Position numbers and translations under genes: made by a program. A stretch of 64,000 nucleotides of DNA from assembly GCF_000204055.1 (NCBI RefSeq), contig NW_006768846.1:124001-188000 (forward strand), read 5' to 3'. Shown one piece after another: positions 12,348 through 22,329 of this stretch (its first letter is position 1; every line of letters starts with the position of its first letter). The notes beneath the pieces were generated by a model. That model searched no databases, was not told the DNA's origin, and saw nothing but the letters and a program-made list of their open reading frames with translations. The stretch comes from Melampsora larici-populina 98AG31 (Eukaryota; Basidiomycota; Pucciniomycetes; Pucciniales; Melampsoraceae).

Positions 12348-13298
12348 TATGATGGCGATGAAAGTAAGGCAATAAAAGTAAACCGATAAAAGTTAGGCGA
12401 TAAATGTCAGGCGATTGAGCAGAATATTCAAAAACAAAGGAAGTTTGAAAGATAGATTAAAGCAAAGTAAAACTCGTAGTAAAATTTAAAGAAAAAATCA
12501 GGATGGAATGATCGAATGAAGAGGTGGGTGGCTGAAGGCAATAAATGAACCCAATGGAGGACAGAATTAAAACTGGATGTGTTGGTGAAGATTAATGCTT
12601 TTCCGTGCAGTCTATGTACTTTGTACCTTCTTAGTGCGGTATCAATTGTGCTTGATTATATCTATCATCATCATAGCATGGTAAATGTTAACCGTTTGAG
12701 TGTCGCTAAGCATGTTTTTGTGCCGTGCTTATGTGATTGGTTCGGTCATTGACCAGCCGTAAGTAACCCTGAAAATACCAAAGTGGATCATTAAGCTTTG
12801 TCAAAGCGCTGGTGACCCTGCCTGGTGGTCATTTGTTTGGCATTTATGCTTAATGCCTCTTTTTTGTGATTCATGAACTGTGTAACACTGTCCATTGGTT
12901 TTGGTCATATAAAACGAAATGCATATATATTTCTTTGAATGGGCTATGCGTAAGTACGTTACAGTTACATCTAGTTACATCCGTCTAAAGGAACGGGAAA
13001 GGGTTTGCTTTGTACATCCGTGTCCTTGATCTGTGATTGAGTTGACCGGGTTAATGCTTTGCCCTTACTTCTGCTTTGTTGGTTGTTGATGGACGAGTAG
13101 GAATGGCGAGAACGGGGTGATGAGATAATGTCAGAGGTAAATTTAGGTACCGTATGTGACAGTGTCTACCAATCCGGGCGTGTGACTTTCCGACCCGTCG
13201 GACAGTCAATCTTATTACATGTTCACTGCGTTACTGTGCCAGACTCACGCTCACGATACAACGAGGCTCACGGATTCCATTGAGCAGCGGATTCTCTG
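12348..13298. other. upstream region of the KDZ-type gene up to the right terminal repeat
   Basis: No coding frame. Two segments start with GATAAA-like repeats close to the start codon (12358-12420). The right subterminal repeat of the candidate element occupies the last 80 bp or so. Confidence 0.4.
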
Positions 13299-13303
13299 GC
13301 TTA

Positions 13304-13786
13304 GAGCATCTCCAACGGTCCTGAATCACCAAAAGGCGTACAGGCTTGTCTGAAAACATACAGTAAGCTGTATTTTTTCTTTAAAATGATTTCCCTCCAC
13401 CGCGCACATGATGGAGGGACTTCCAAGGTCGTGCTCCTGCCAAAAACGCCAAAAGCGCACGATATTCCTTTTAAAAGTTGACTGATATCTCATTGACTAT
13501 ATACTTGATATGTAATTTCTTTCGATTATCATATTTATCTTTGGACGCATGTGGTATGATTATGTCCTAAACGTCACCAATACTGCTTCCTGCATCTTTT
13601 GCGAAAGCCCTTCATGGATGAAGGTCTTGACATGCAATACCCAGTATCCCTCAAACCAAACTTCACACGAGTGGCCAGAGGTGAGAAATCTGCCGACCGG
13701 TGGAGGGTCGTTTTTTGACCCAGCCCTGTAAACGTAACATACAGCTTACGTATCGTTACGTTTACAAGGCACCGTTGGAGATGCTC
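13304..13786. mobile_element. PIF/Harbinger-type MITE (483 bp)
   Basis: Terminal inverted repeats GAGCATCTCCAACGGT (left) and ACCGTTGGAGATGCTC (right) are perfect over 16 bp. Looser pairing continues inward (ACATACAGTAAGCTGTAT versus ACATACAGCTTACGTAT). The element is flanked by the 3-bp duplication TTA at 13301-13303 and 13787-13789, the PIF/Harbinger target. It has no transposase. It sits at the right edge of the composite element and overlaps that element's possible target duplication. Confidence 0.85.
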
Positions 13787-13944
13787 TTAAGATCTTTTTC
13801 CAAAAAGAAAAGGATGGATGAGATGGAAAATTGATGATTTGGTTGAAGGAAATCGGTAATATATCCAACTCAAGTTCTAGTTATAACTTATTGATATTCC
13901 TATTCAAAAAGAAATCATTCAAGAACCAATCCTGTTGATACTAT

Positions 13945-14034
13945 AGTGTGCCGATGGGAATACGAGGCACAAGGTTAGTCAAGATCCTCAAGTCGTAGAG
14001 TAACGAAGGGACCTTGCTCTTCCCACATCGGCAC
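13945..14034. repeat. short inverted repeat, MITE-like
   Basis: GTGCCGATGGGAA at the left and TTCCCACATCGGCAC at the right form an imperfect hairpin of about 90 bp inside the oxygenase pseudogene. The target duplication is not clear, so it may be a MITE remnant. Confidence 0.5.
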
Positions 14035-14169
14035 AAGACTAACAACTATCTAATATGTCACATATGTGTGTATCCTAGTGAAAGACGCACAGACATCTAC
14101 GCTCACAACATATGTACAGTCTAAACAACATTAAGCAGAAGTTCAGAACACATTAACAAATCCAATTAC

Positions 14170-14375
14170 GGTACTCAAAACGACTAGGTCCGTGCTACCT
14201 TTCTTGAAAACCTGCTTTCAAAATGTTGTTTTTGCGGAGAAAATGAACCGTACAGAACTCCAAAAAAAAAGTTCCAGAGAATTCCCAGGAATTCCCCTGC
14301 AAAAAGATCAACTTTGAATCTATGTTTTTCACATTTTTTGAAAAAGGTGGCTTGAACCTAGTGGTTTTGAGTACC
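14170..14375. mobile_element. MITE of about 206 bp
   Basis: The left end GGTACTCAAAACGACTAGGT and the reverse complement of the right end GGTACTCAAAACCACTAGGT differ at one position, and pairing continues inward (CTACCTTTCTTGAAA). No ORF. I could not fix the target duplication, so the superfamily is open. Confidence 0.65.
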
Positions 14376-14534
14376 ATAAATGAGTTACATAGTTCACTTT
14401 GAGTTCATACATATTTCTGATCTTATTCAGACTGATATGTCCAACCAAAATCCCTGAACCCATGTTTTGGTCTGTTTTGGTAAACAAAAAGTCAAGTGTT
14501 CTTCCATTGATCACTTGAAATTAAACAAAAAGTA

Positions 14535-15163
14535 CAGCTGTTGTATTGAAATCTACTGGCAGATTTTTGAAAAGTTTTCTCATCACCAGATTTAAGGGCC
14601 CGTTCGGCTGGAAACCATATACGGTTTTTGGCCAAATACTCCACCAAAGCCAAAAACCGTATTTGGCCAAATACGGTTTTTGTTTTTTGACAAAAAGAGA
14701 AGCGTTCAGCAACGGTCTTTGATCAAAACCTAAAACAGTTTTTAATCAAAAAAACTTCAATTTTGAAAAACAGCCCTGAGGCTGTTTTTGAGACCAAAAA
14801 GAGTTTTTGGGCTCATTTGCCCCTCCATTTTGATTTTTTGTTGACCGATTTGGTCGACTGATTGGTAAACAAAAAAGCCGAATTTTGAGTTTTTCAATCT
14901 GCCCCTTTTTCAAGGGGCAGATCAAAAAATTGGTTTTGTGTAACAATTTTTTCAAAATTCAGCCAAATGGGCTCTAACTTTTGAGGTCAAAAACTCAAAA
15001 TTACATCACTTTCAGACTGAACTCTATTGTTCTGGTGCAGATTGGACCAATGGGCAGTATAGTTATCAATCTCAAAAGGTTTTTTTTGAGTTTTGGACCT
15101 CTACATTAAATCTAGCAACAACACAAAGCTCTCAAAATCTGCTGATAGATCTTACAATGGCTG
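14535..15163. mobile_element. Tc1/mariner-type MITE (629 bp) inside the oxygenase pseudogene
   Basis: The ends CAGCTGTTGTA and TACAATGGCTG are imperfect inverted repeats, and pairing continues inward (AAATCTACTGGCAGATTTT with AAAATCTGCTGATAGAT). It is flanked by TA on both sides (14533-14534 and 15164-15165). The intact oxygenase gene shows the empty-site sequence AAAGTATCACATCC, which proves both borders. An internal palindrome with repeated ACGGTTTTTGGCCAAATAC lies at about 14605-14690. Confidence 0.82.
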
Positions 15164-15225
15164 TATCATATCCCATCAATGGTAGTGGTAATAAAGGTTA
15201 TTCAGCAATCGGAATTATAAAGATC

Positions 15226-15790
15226 CACAACTACCAAAGCCCTGTTGGCCAGCAGGAAAACTCTTGTGAAGATTCAACAACACAGCAATCCAGCAATTCA
15301 ACTCCAGTATTGGATTTGTATTCATCAGGTTCAATCAATCTTGATATGGGCTTCTCCCTTCCATCATCCAACAGCAACCCAATTCCTGCCAACAACTCAG
15401 CTTGATTCATGCATCCTGATCATTTCCCTGAATACCGTGGATATCAGCAATCATTGGAATCTCAAGGAGATCAATCCAGAGAAACTTTCAATACATTTTC
15501 CAATGATTGTACACACACCAATACCTTTTTTAATTTGGTCCCACCTTTACAGTCTCCACAATTACCTCCCTTATTGAATCCAGTCTTGTCTTTACTATAT
15601 AGGCAGCTTTACTATCTGCTCTTGCCTTTGCAATCTAGAGAAAGTTCTTCTACCTGCTCTAATCCGGTATCACCTTTACAATCTAGACAAAGTTTTTCTA
15701 ATTTTTCAAATCCGGTCTGGTCTTCAAAATCCAGTCAACATTCAACCATTGTAGTATTTAAAGCTCAACCAGAGCTTTACAACACCTAAG
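15226..15790 (+). other. open Ser/Pro/Gln-rich frames of unknown status
   Basis: A frame from 15409 to 15789 encodes repeated blocks of the type LQSRxSxSxxSNPVxPLQS, a weak internal repeat. Another short frame starts at 15157 on the oxygenase pseudogene fragment. No domain is recognised. It may be an accidental frame over a short DNA repeat (AATCTAGA-containing units at 15632, 15681). I do not call a gene. Confidence 0.25.
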
Positions 15791-16000
15791 AAGGGATAAT
15801 CTACTAATGTGAGAATAGTAGAAGTTGCCTAAAGACTGCCTTCTTCAAAGAAACCAGCACAAGGGCACTTACTGACCACTTTGTGATAACAGAAAAAAGA
15901 TAATAGGCACCAGAGAGTTGTTCTCAATAATTTTAATAAGTATTATTCCAGTTTTAAGCACAAAAATACCACAAAACAATATTAATTACTAGCAATAAGG
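15791..16000. other. short spacer
   Basis: AT-rich sequence up to the TAA that borders the next MITE. No feature is supported. Confidence 0.4.
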
Positions 16001-16276
16001 GGGCTCAAGTCAAGATATTTACGGCCCTTTCTTAAAAAATTGGGGAAAGTTTTTTACAGTACTGTGCTGTAAAAACTTCTCCCAGTTCGTAAAAAAGGAC
16101 CAGAAAAATTTCTTTCAGATCTCCTTCTGAGCAGTAAATTTACACAAATTTGCTGCTTAAAAAAATTGGGATGTTGTATAAATTTTCCCAATTTCATAAA
16201 ATTTTGCGTAAATTTTATGATCTTGGGAAAAGTTTTTTACAATAAAAGTAGTAAAAAAAATTGACTTGAACCCCCC
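16001..16276. mobile_element. Harbinger-type MITE (276 bp)
   Basis: The left end GGGGGCTCAAGTCAA and right end TTGACTTGAACCCCC(C) are inverted repeats, one base different plus one extra C. TAA flanks both sides (15998-16000 and 16277-16279), the PIF/Harbinger target type. The interior is AT-rich with small palindromes around TTTTTTACAGTACTGTGCTGTAAAA. No ORF. Confidence 0.75.
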
Positions 16277-16279
16277 TAA

Positions 16280-16993
16280 TACTGTTATAAGTATTATTCT
16301 CAACGAGGCTTATAGTCTTAAACACACATAAATAAATTTCTCTTTGCTTTGAAGGGGCGGATTTAAGTGAACTTAGTACAAATGTAGTAAATAAATGATG
16401 ATTTATAACACTACAACAAAGGTATAAGATGCAAAAAGGGGAACAACAATCCCAAAATCATTCATTAGTATATATATTGATGTGTAACAACTCTTACAGT
16501 GGTCAACAGCCCTAAAAACCAATTGATTTTGACCAAAAAACCCAAAAAACCATGTAATGACACAATTTAATGACTTTGTTACTAATAGATGATGTACTTA
16601 TATGTTACACAGCGCTTCTTATGATGAATACAGGTGTTTTTTTCCTTGTAAACTGGCTGAAAGCCTATTTTTGAAGTTATGGGCTTCTTTGGATGATGTC
16701 CAAATTTGGGTTACTACAGTGCATCTTGTAGAGCTCGTGATATTGATCAATAATTGGCGCTATATCAGGTACTTCTGATGAGTAATGGATGAGTTATTGA
16801 GCTGTGAAGTTGAGGTTTTTGTATGTAAATGTTGTTACATGTATGCATGTAAGCATCATACAAGTTAAAGGAAGACCGTGTTTGGCGGCAAAACCTGATT
16901 AAACTCCCAAACAGCACTTCCAATTTGAAGGTTTACGCGTCCATCAAGTAAAAACCCAAGCTTACGTGTTTGATCTTCATCCCGATCCACATA
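16280..16993. other. AT-rich spacer
   Basis: No gene or delimited repeat. A palindromic patch near 16830-16850 (TTGTTACATGTATGCATGTAAGC) is not long enough to call. Confidence 0.4.
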
Positions 16994-17082
16994 CAGTCAT
17001 TTAAGAAAAGCTTGCCCCAAATTGCCCGCAAAACTCAAGCGAATTGGCGGGGAATTTGGGGCAAGCTCTTCTTAAATGACTG
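16994..17082. mobile_element. very short TA-flanked MITE (89 bp)
   Basis: The left arm CAGTCATTTAAGAAAAGCTT and right arm AAGCTCTTCTTAAATGACTG pair almost perfectly, and the arms extend through GCCCCAAATT. Only about 25 bp of loop remain. TA flanks both sides (16992-16993, 17083-17084) and the ends start with CAGTC, as in the other TA-flanked elements of this window. It may be an extreme internal-deletion Tc1/mariner derivative, or a fold-back that can be transcribed as a hairpin. Confidence 0.75.
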
Positions 17083-17656
17083 TATATCTCCAACCACTCA
17101 TCCAGCCTCCTAACACCCAATGAACATCCATCAGTGATAAACTCAAACAGCACCACTCTGACCATAATTCCCCTCAAGTTGTCTCCATTCAATTTGATCA
17201 CAATGACAAAGATAAAGTTAGAGAAAGGTGACAATGGGATTCAATTCATGAAGCAAATTCATTCACATTTGATGAATCAACACATCAAAGAAGCTCATCA
17301 ACAAAACTCATCAATCCAATTCATTCAGTCTTGACTTTCAAAGTGCAAAGTGATTTGGGAAGGACAAATGATTGAAGATTCAAAATCAGATTACAAAGAT
17401 TTCTACATAAACGAGACATTTGAGATGAAAGAAGCCATGAGAAACTGAGAACCCCCAATGATAACTGATGCATACTACCAGTGAGTGTCAAATCTATCAA
17501 AAGATCTCTTTTTCCTTGAAACTCTTGAATTCAAAGCTGATTACAGTGATTGGTTGATTCAAGGAATGATAGTCACCCCCGTCTTGACTCCTGACTCGAT
17601 GGCTGCAACGGACAAGAACAAAATACCTCCTCTCCTCCTCAATCATCGGGCCACAA

Positions 17657-17706
17657 CACGACCGATCTTCTAATCGACTGTCTCTTTCTTCCTTATACTA
17701 ATGCTA
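17657..17706 (+). repeat. 50-bp perfect direct repeat, copy 1
   Basis: The stretch from CACGACCGATCTTCTAAT to TATACTAATGCTA is repeated without a visible mismatch at 18053-18102, 346 bp downstream. It points to a recent duplication or a template-switch event. Confidence 0.85.
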
Positions 17707-18052
17707 TAACGATACAGGCTATGGAGTAGCTTGTGAAATCTTCAGAAGTTTCGGCACGAAAAGCAAAGGATGCGTTGCGCGACAAACGAAGAGATTCAAG
17801 AGAGAGCTGTCGACAGTGCTTCTCGTGCAAGCAGAGAATGAATGCAAAGAAATATTTCTATATTTATGACAAGACGAAAAAGCACACGAAAAAAACAGAA
17901 ACAACAACAACAGACATTTGGAATATATACAAATGGATCAGACTGAACATTAGATGAGTGAGAGGAACAAGTAGTGTTCGTAGAAAGGAAATGAGGAACA
18001 CGCTCAGAGTCTTCAGAGTGAAGCTCAGCATGGATGTCTGAATGCTTATGGT

Positions 18053-18102
18053 CACGACCGATCTTCTAATCGACTGTCTCTTTCTTCCTTATACTAATGC
18101 TA
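18053..18102 (+). repeat. 50-bp perfect direct repeat, copy 2
   Basis: Second copy of the 17657-17706 repeat, in the same orientation. The sequence between the copies contains no transposon ends that I can see. Confidence 0.85.
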
Positions 18103-19239
18103 ATGGACCTGATGTTTACCAATCTTGTTCGACTCAAGAATTCAGTCTTCATATTCCAATAATTGCGCCAGTCCATGTCCGACTGATTGCCCGACATGCT
18201 TTGGATCTTCCTCTAATCGATTCAATATCCACATCTTTCAAAACCAACTCTTCATACAAAGCCTTTCACAAATAGTTCACTGATTCAATCATAACTACAG
18301 TTTACAAACTGTTGATCAAATTTGGACATTCTGATTTATTTGGGTGAAAAATCCCATCAAAACCTGAAAACAAAAAGCGCAACGACTCATGGGAGCTATC
18401 ATAAATGAGGAAATCATTTCATAGATCAACTTTGAAACTCTGTATCAAAAACGCTAACCAACACATTAAAACCATAGAATAGTTATAGCAAACACAACAC
18501 CAAAAAAATTTTACAATCAATATTCAAACTCGAGCAGAAACAATTCTGATATGGCTGAACTTATTAAACGATAAAGACCTTCAATTGAATATGCGAATAA
18601 ATTGAACTTGAATATATGATTCAGAATTACCTCAAAGCTTATACTTAATTCAATACAAAATCATAATTCAAAACATTTCAAGGTACTCACCCAGAACACC
18701 CTTTCTTGATGTTTTTTATTCACCCAATCAAAACTACTGATTGACTTTTTTAGTAATTGTTTTCAATGATTTGGTTTTAGCAGTTGAAGAGAAACTTCAA
18801 TAGCCATGACCAATACACGACTCCATAAATCCAGCCCATCCAACATCCACTCAGCCTTTCCGATCATTTCAAACAATTTGTCAATTTCGGACCAAGTCAT
18901 TCAATGTTTCTCCGTTTTTCTCAATTACATTCAATTACTAACATTCATTTTCTTTTCTTGGAATACATAGATCAGAAAGTCTTCATGTCATGATAAAATA
19001 ATTGTCTTAAAAACCGATCGATTTGGATTATCGAGTCATTTTTCATACCTCATCATCGAGAAGAACATGAAAGTTTCATCAGAAAAGATATCCAAAGCCT
19101 AATGAATATGGATATATAGAGTCATTCAAATGCAATGATAAGTTCATCAAGACAAATCCAAAAATTCAAAACAAGAAAAAAAGAGTTGGCTGAATTTGGG
19201 ATTTTCATTTTTTCTCCAAGACTTGATTTTCAAGTTCGT

Positions 19240-20780
19240 TAATTTAAATGAAAGAAAATAAAGTAGAAAAAAGTATACCACAAGCAATATTAAAGATTAA
19301 ACCATCTCAGTACATACAATCTACAAAGTCTATTGAACTCGATATATGTATCAAAGAAGGATTTCAATGTAATGTTTATTCTAAGAATTACTTTTGATCT
19401 GATGATTTAAAAGATGAAAATTGGTTTGGTACAGTTGAAGTTATCTCAGGAAACGAAACTTGGTTTGAGATTTGGTTTGAAGCACACAGAAAATGTGAAG
19501 TTTTTTCAAACCCAATTGTTACCTCTTTTTGTAGCTGTTACTTGAAAAGTTAACTGGATTTTTGTATTTGTTCATATATGATACAAATTAGCTTTGAATG
19601 AACTGGAATAGAAATTACAAATTCAAAACTTGAAACAGAAGATTCCCAAATCCAAGAAAAAGGTGAAAGTACAATTTCATCATTGAAATCTCAAGAACAA
19701 ATTGAATAAATGATATTATGAATCAAGAGATTACCAAAAGAAATATATTGACTAAAGTTTTCAATTGAAATACAATCAAAATTAATTCAATATTATTATT
19801 TTAAAATTGTAGGAGTTTTAAACACATTTAAATGTATGGTTTCATTGGATGAATTAGATCTTTTGTGTCAGAAAAATTTGGAGGAACAAGCAATGTTGGG
19901 ATTGGCCGAGTTGTAATTTCGGAATTGATCAAGGTTTGTGTTGGTTGTGAACAATGGAGTGTCTTTAGTCAATCACTTGATGATCTTGTAAGTCATTTTT
20001 CTCTACATTTATCAAAATCAAATTCATTCAATTTGAATTTGTTTAGTTCTATGTTGAATTATTTAAAGAAGTTAAATTGAGAAAAAACCTCACCTTTACA
20101 AGTTTCATGGGTAACAAACAAAATAATTGAAGAAATTGGATCAAATCAAAGTTGTGAATTTATTTTTGATCCATTTATTGATGAATTTGAAACCGGTTGA
20201 AATAGATGTGACAGTTTAATTATTAAAGATATAATTAGAGTTTGTTCATTAGAACTTAAACCTTATTCTTCAAAGTAAGTTATCACAAATCAATCTTATT
20301 TCTTCATTGGTAAAATAAATGAAATTATCTGAAACATTAAGTCTGGATTTTTGATTTTTTTTTTGTTTGATTTTGTGTTTTATTTGACTTTGAGACAATA
20401 GGATTTAGAACCCAGTACTACCACAGATGAAGAAGAAGGAAGTTCACATAACTTGGATTTATCACCCAAATTAATTACCATTAACCATCTGGACTCATTC
20501 AATTAAATCAATAAGTACATCATTGATAAAAGAAAACAAAAATTAAACTTGAAATCCAGTCAAGAATTATCTAATTTAATTTTGGATAAAGCTATATCAA
20601 ACAGGATTGGAATTAGCTCTATAACCTTAAATTGTGGTCATCAGTAAAAGTCCTGGAAATGGTTGGATTGATGAAATAAATAAAAAATTAACGGTTTGTA
20701 AAAGCAGTTAGAAAGGACTACTTGACTGTTATCTTTAAAAATTATTCTAAATAATCAAAGTGACAAGAAATGGAATATTA
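19240..20780 (+). pseudogene. eroded gene of unknown family
   Basis: Successive stretches read as protein with natural composition but are broken by stops. They include QCNVYSKNYF-stop-SDDLKDENW (about 19371), ISGNETWFEIWFEAHRKC (about 19446), CEQWSVFSQSLDDLVSHF (about 19947) and QSCEFIFDPFIDEFETG-stop-NRCDS (about 20149). Several stops are TGA after T, others are TAA or TGA after A. I do not recognise the family. The third-base composition is coding-like but very AT-rich. Confidence 0.4.
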
Positions 20781-21442
20781 TCAAAGTTTGTCAAGTTTGT
20801 TTTGATGAAGAAAAAATCAAGGATTATGTAATCATGTGGAGAACTGATAGAAAAACAGGATAGACTCTGCGTGTGTTTTTCACGGTTGGGGGTTCTTGAC
20901 AGGGATCAGTGGTCTGATGTCCAAGGTTTTATTCAGATTGCCGGATGAGAAAGAAAGAGAAAAAAGCCAGACAACAGTGGGGTGTACAACATGACTAATC
21001 TTGAATCTGTGACATTTGAAGCTAACATTTCCCCTTTGGTTACACACATCATAAGGATTGTAACACTATGGTCAGTGTTGATTGTGAATGTGAAATTCTT
21101 TTACCCAATTGGTATGTAGACAACATTGTAGGTCATCTTCAGAATATTATTTCAGGGTTAGGATTTTGCAGTAATCTGTTTTAAGCGTCTTCTGCTTTGT
21201 CTGTCAAAATTCTTGAGCTTAGGTGTGGGCTATGATCATGTATTTGAGTGTTTAGTAGGTCATAAGAGATTAAGTGTGTGATGCATACACACCTGGGGCT
21301 GTTTGAAAGCTTGCATGGAAAGGTTCCAGGGAGGGTGGTGGATGGAAGAAATGCTCACAAGAAAATGGTGTCAAATATTGGATTAATCAAATGCCATTAG
21401 ATGACGCGGCGCCCGCCGCTGATTGGGCTAGTGTAAGTGTAA
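20781..21442. other. spacer before the Harbinger element
   Basis: No gene is supported. The TAA at 21440-21442 is the left target copy of the Harbinger element. Confidence 0.4.
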
Positions 21443-21676
21443 GGGCACGTTTGGTACGACTTTTTTTAAGGTACTTAAGTTGAAATTTGACTTTCAAAAG
21501 TCAGATTTTGAAAAGTCCGTTTGGCACGGAATTCTTGTACCTTTTCGTAAGTACTTATGGTACCGATAAGTAACTTATTTCGCTACTTATAATAATGGAC
21601 CAAGTAGGTCTTTATTTTTTCAATAAGTACTTATTTGACCCAAAATCGGTCAGATCATATGTTTTTTCAAATACGC

Positions 21677-22250
21677 ACAAGTCCAAATTCCGATACCCCC
21701 CCCTCCTTCCTTCAACTCACATCAAGCTCATTAGTTTAAACACCAATCGGTCAAATCATACAGATGGCATGATTCAGGAAACTTCTTTGGTCCTCGGACG
21801 CATGCTTTGGGTTTCTTCTGATACAGCTGCGCCGAAAAAACCCTCCCTCTCTCCTCTCCATGTTTTCAAAATTTTCACTTCTATCCTATCTCAAAAGTGA
21901 ATCGATCGATCATTCACTTCAAAGCTGAACAAACCAATTGGACAACTGTGAGTTTATTTTTGATGATCATCCACTGCATCCGCTTGTGGTTCGTCAGTTT
22001 CAAAGGTTGAGGATCTCAATTCGGTTAGAAATGAGAACCTCGGTCAACTTGAGGATTCCAATTCGGTTAGAAATGGGAACCTCATCAACTTTGAAATGAG
22101 AACCTCGCTGATAATCACATGTTCAACACTCAACACTTGTTTCCAGTTTCATATTCATATTCGATCTGATTTTCGTCATACAAGTCCAAAATTCTGATAC
22201 CCCCCCTCCTGTCTTCAACTCGCATCGAGCTCATAGTTTAAACACCAGCT
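21677..22250. repeat. internal direct duplication in the Harbinger left arm
   Basis: A block of about 68 bp at 21677-21745 (CACAAGTCCAAATTCCGATA through AGTTTAAACACCA) is repeated with few changes at about 22180-22247. Between the copies lies an insert that includes the GAGGATCTCAATTCGG repeats. Confidence 0.65.
22007..22107. repeat. tandem near-palindromic repeat, GAGGATCTCAATTCGG family
   Basis: Two and a half units of the form GAGGATCTCAATTCGGTTAG followed by AAATGAGAACCTC. Each unit is close to its own inverse (GAGGATCCCAATTC versus GAGGTTCCCATTTC). The same family occurs in inverse orientation at the end of the window (63921-64000). Confidence 0.7.
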
Positions 22251-22329
22251 TCAATTTACTCAGTTCATCTTATCAAATTTCCTCGTATCACATCTTCTCA
22301 CCACATCGCCTCTACACCTTTACCGTAAT

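Larger units (their letters stand above)
4469..13298. mobile_element. candidate composite KDZ-type transposon with alpha-kinase cargo
   Basis: The two ends carry imperfect inverted subterminal repeats of about 80 bp. The left end (about 4483-4556) contains TCAATGGAATCCGGGAGGCTC, then GTGAGCG, then CGCAGTGATACAGGTA. The reverse complement of the right end (about 13216-13284) contains TCAATGGAATCCGTGAGCCTC, GTGAGCG and CGCAGTGAACATGTA in the same order. Inside lie a Cys/His-rich gene (+), an alpha-kinase gene (+) and a CxC5/CxC6 KDZ-type gene (-), covering nearly the whole interval. The 8-mer GCTTAGAG abuts both ends (4461-4468 and 13299-13306) as a possible target duplication. The right copy overlaps a MITE insertion at 13304, so the TSD is not secure. 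KDZ transposons are known to move as large elements; cargo status is my inference. Confidence 0.5.
13866..15225 (+). pseudogene. dead 2OG oxygenase paralogue broken by MITEs
   Basis: Three fragments match the intact gene at 565-1690 in order. The stretch 13866-13930 resembles the end of exon 1 (ATTCCTATTCAAAAAGAAA versus ATTCCTATTCAAAATCAAA). The stretch 14477-14534 resembles the intron/exon 2 border and CTTGAAATTAAACAAAAAGTA. The stretch 15164-15225 continues at the next base with TATCATATCCC and ends with AAGGTTATTCAGCAATCGGA. Between the fragments are MITE-like insertions at 13945-14034, 14170-14375 and 14535-15163. A weak trace of DDQRETFD occurs near 15465 (GDQSRETFN). The downstream half with the iron ligands is not recognisable. 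Confidence 0.7.
17085..19200. other. unassigned region with short frames
   Basis: Several short plus-strand frames (17134-17334, 17485-17673, 18042-18275) show no recognised domain. The only firm structure is the 50-bp direct repeat listed separately. From about 18280 the sequence is AT-rich and empty. Confidence 0.4.

Noticed and set aside
13299..13306. GCTTAGAG as a firm 8-bp target duplication of the composite element
   Set aside because: The right copy overlaps the TTA target and the GAG end of a later MITE. Without the MITE the site reads GCTTAAGA, so only GCTTA is safe.
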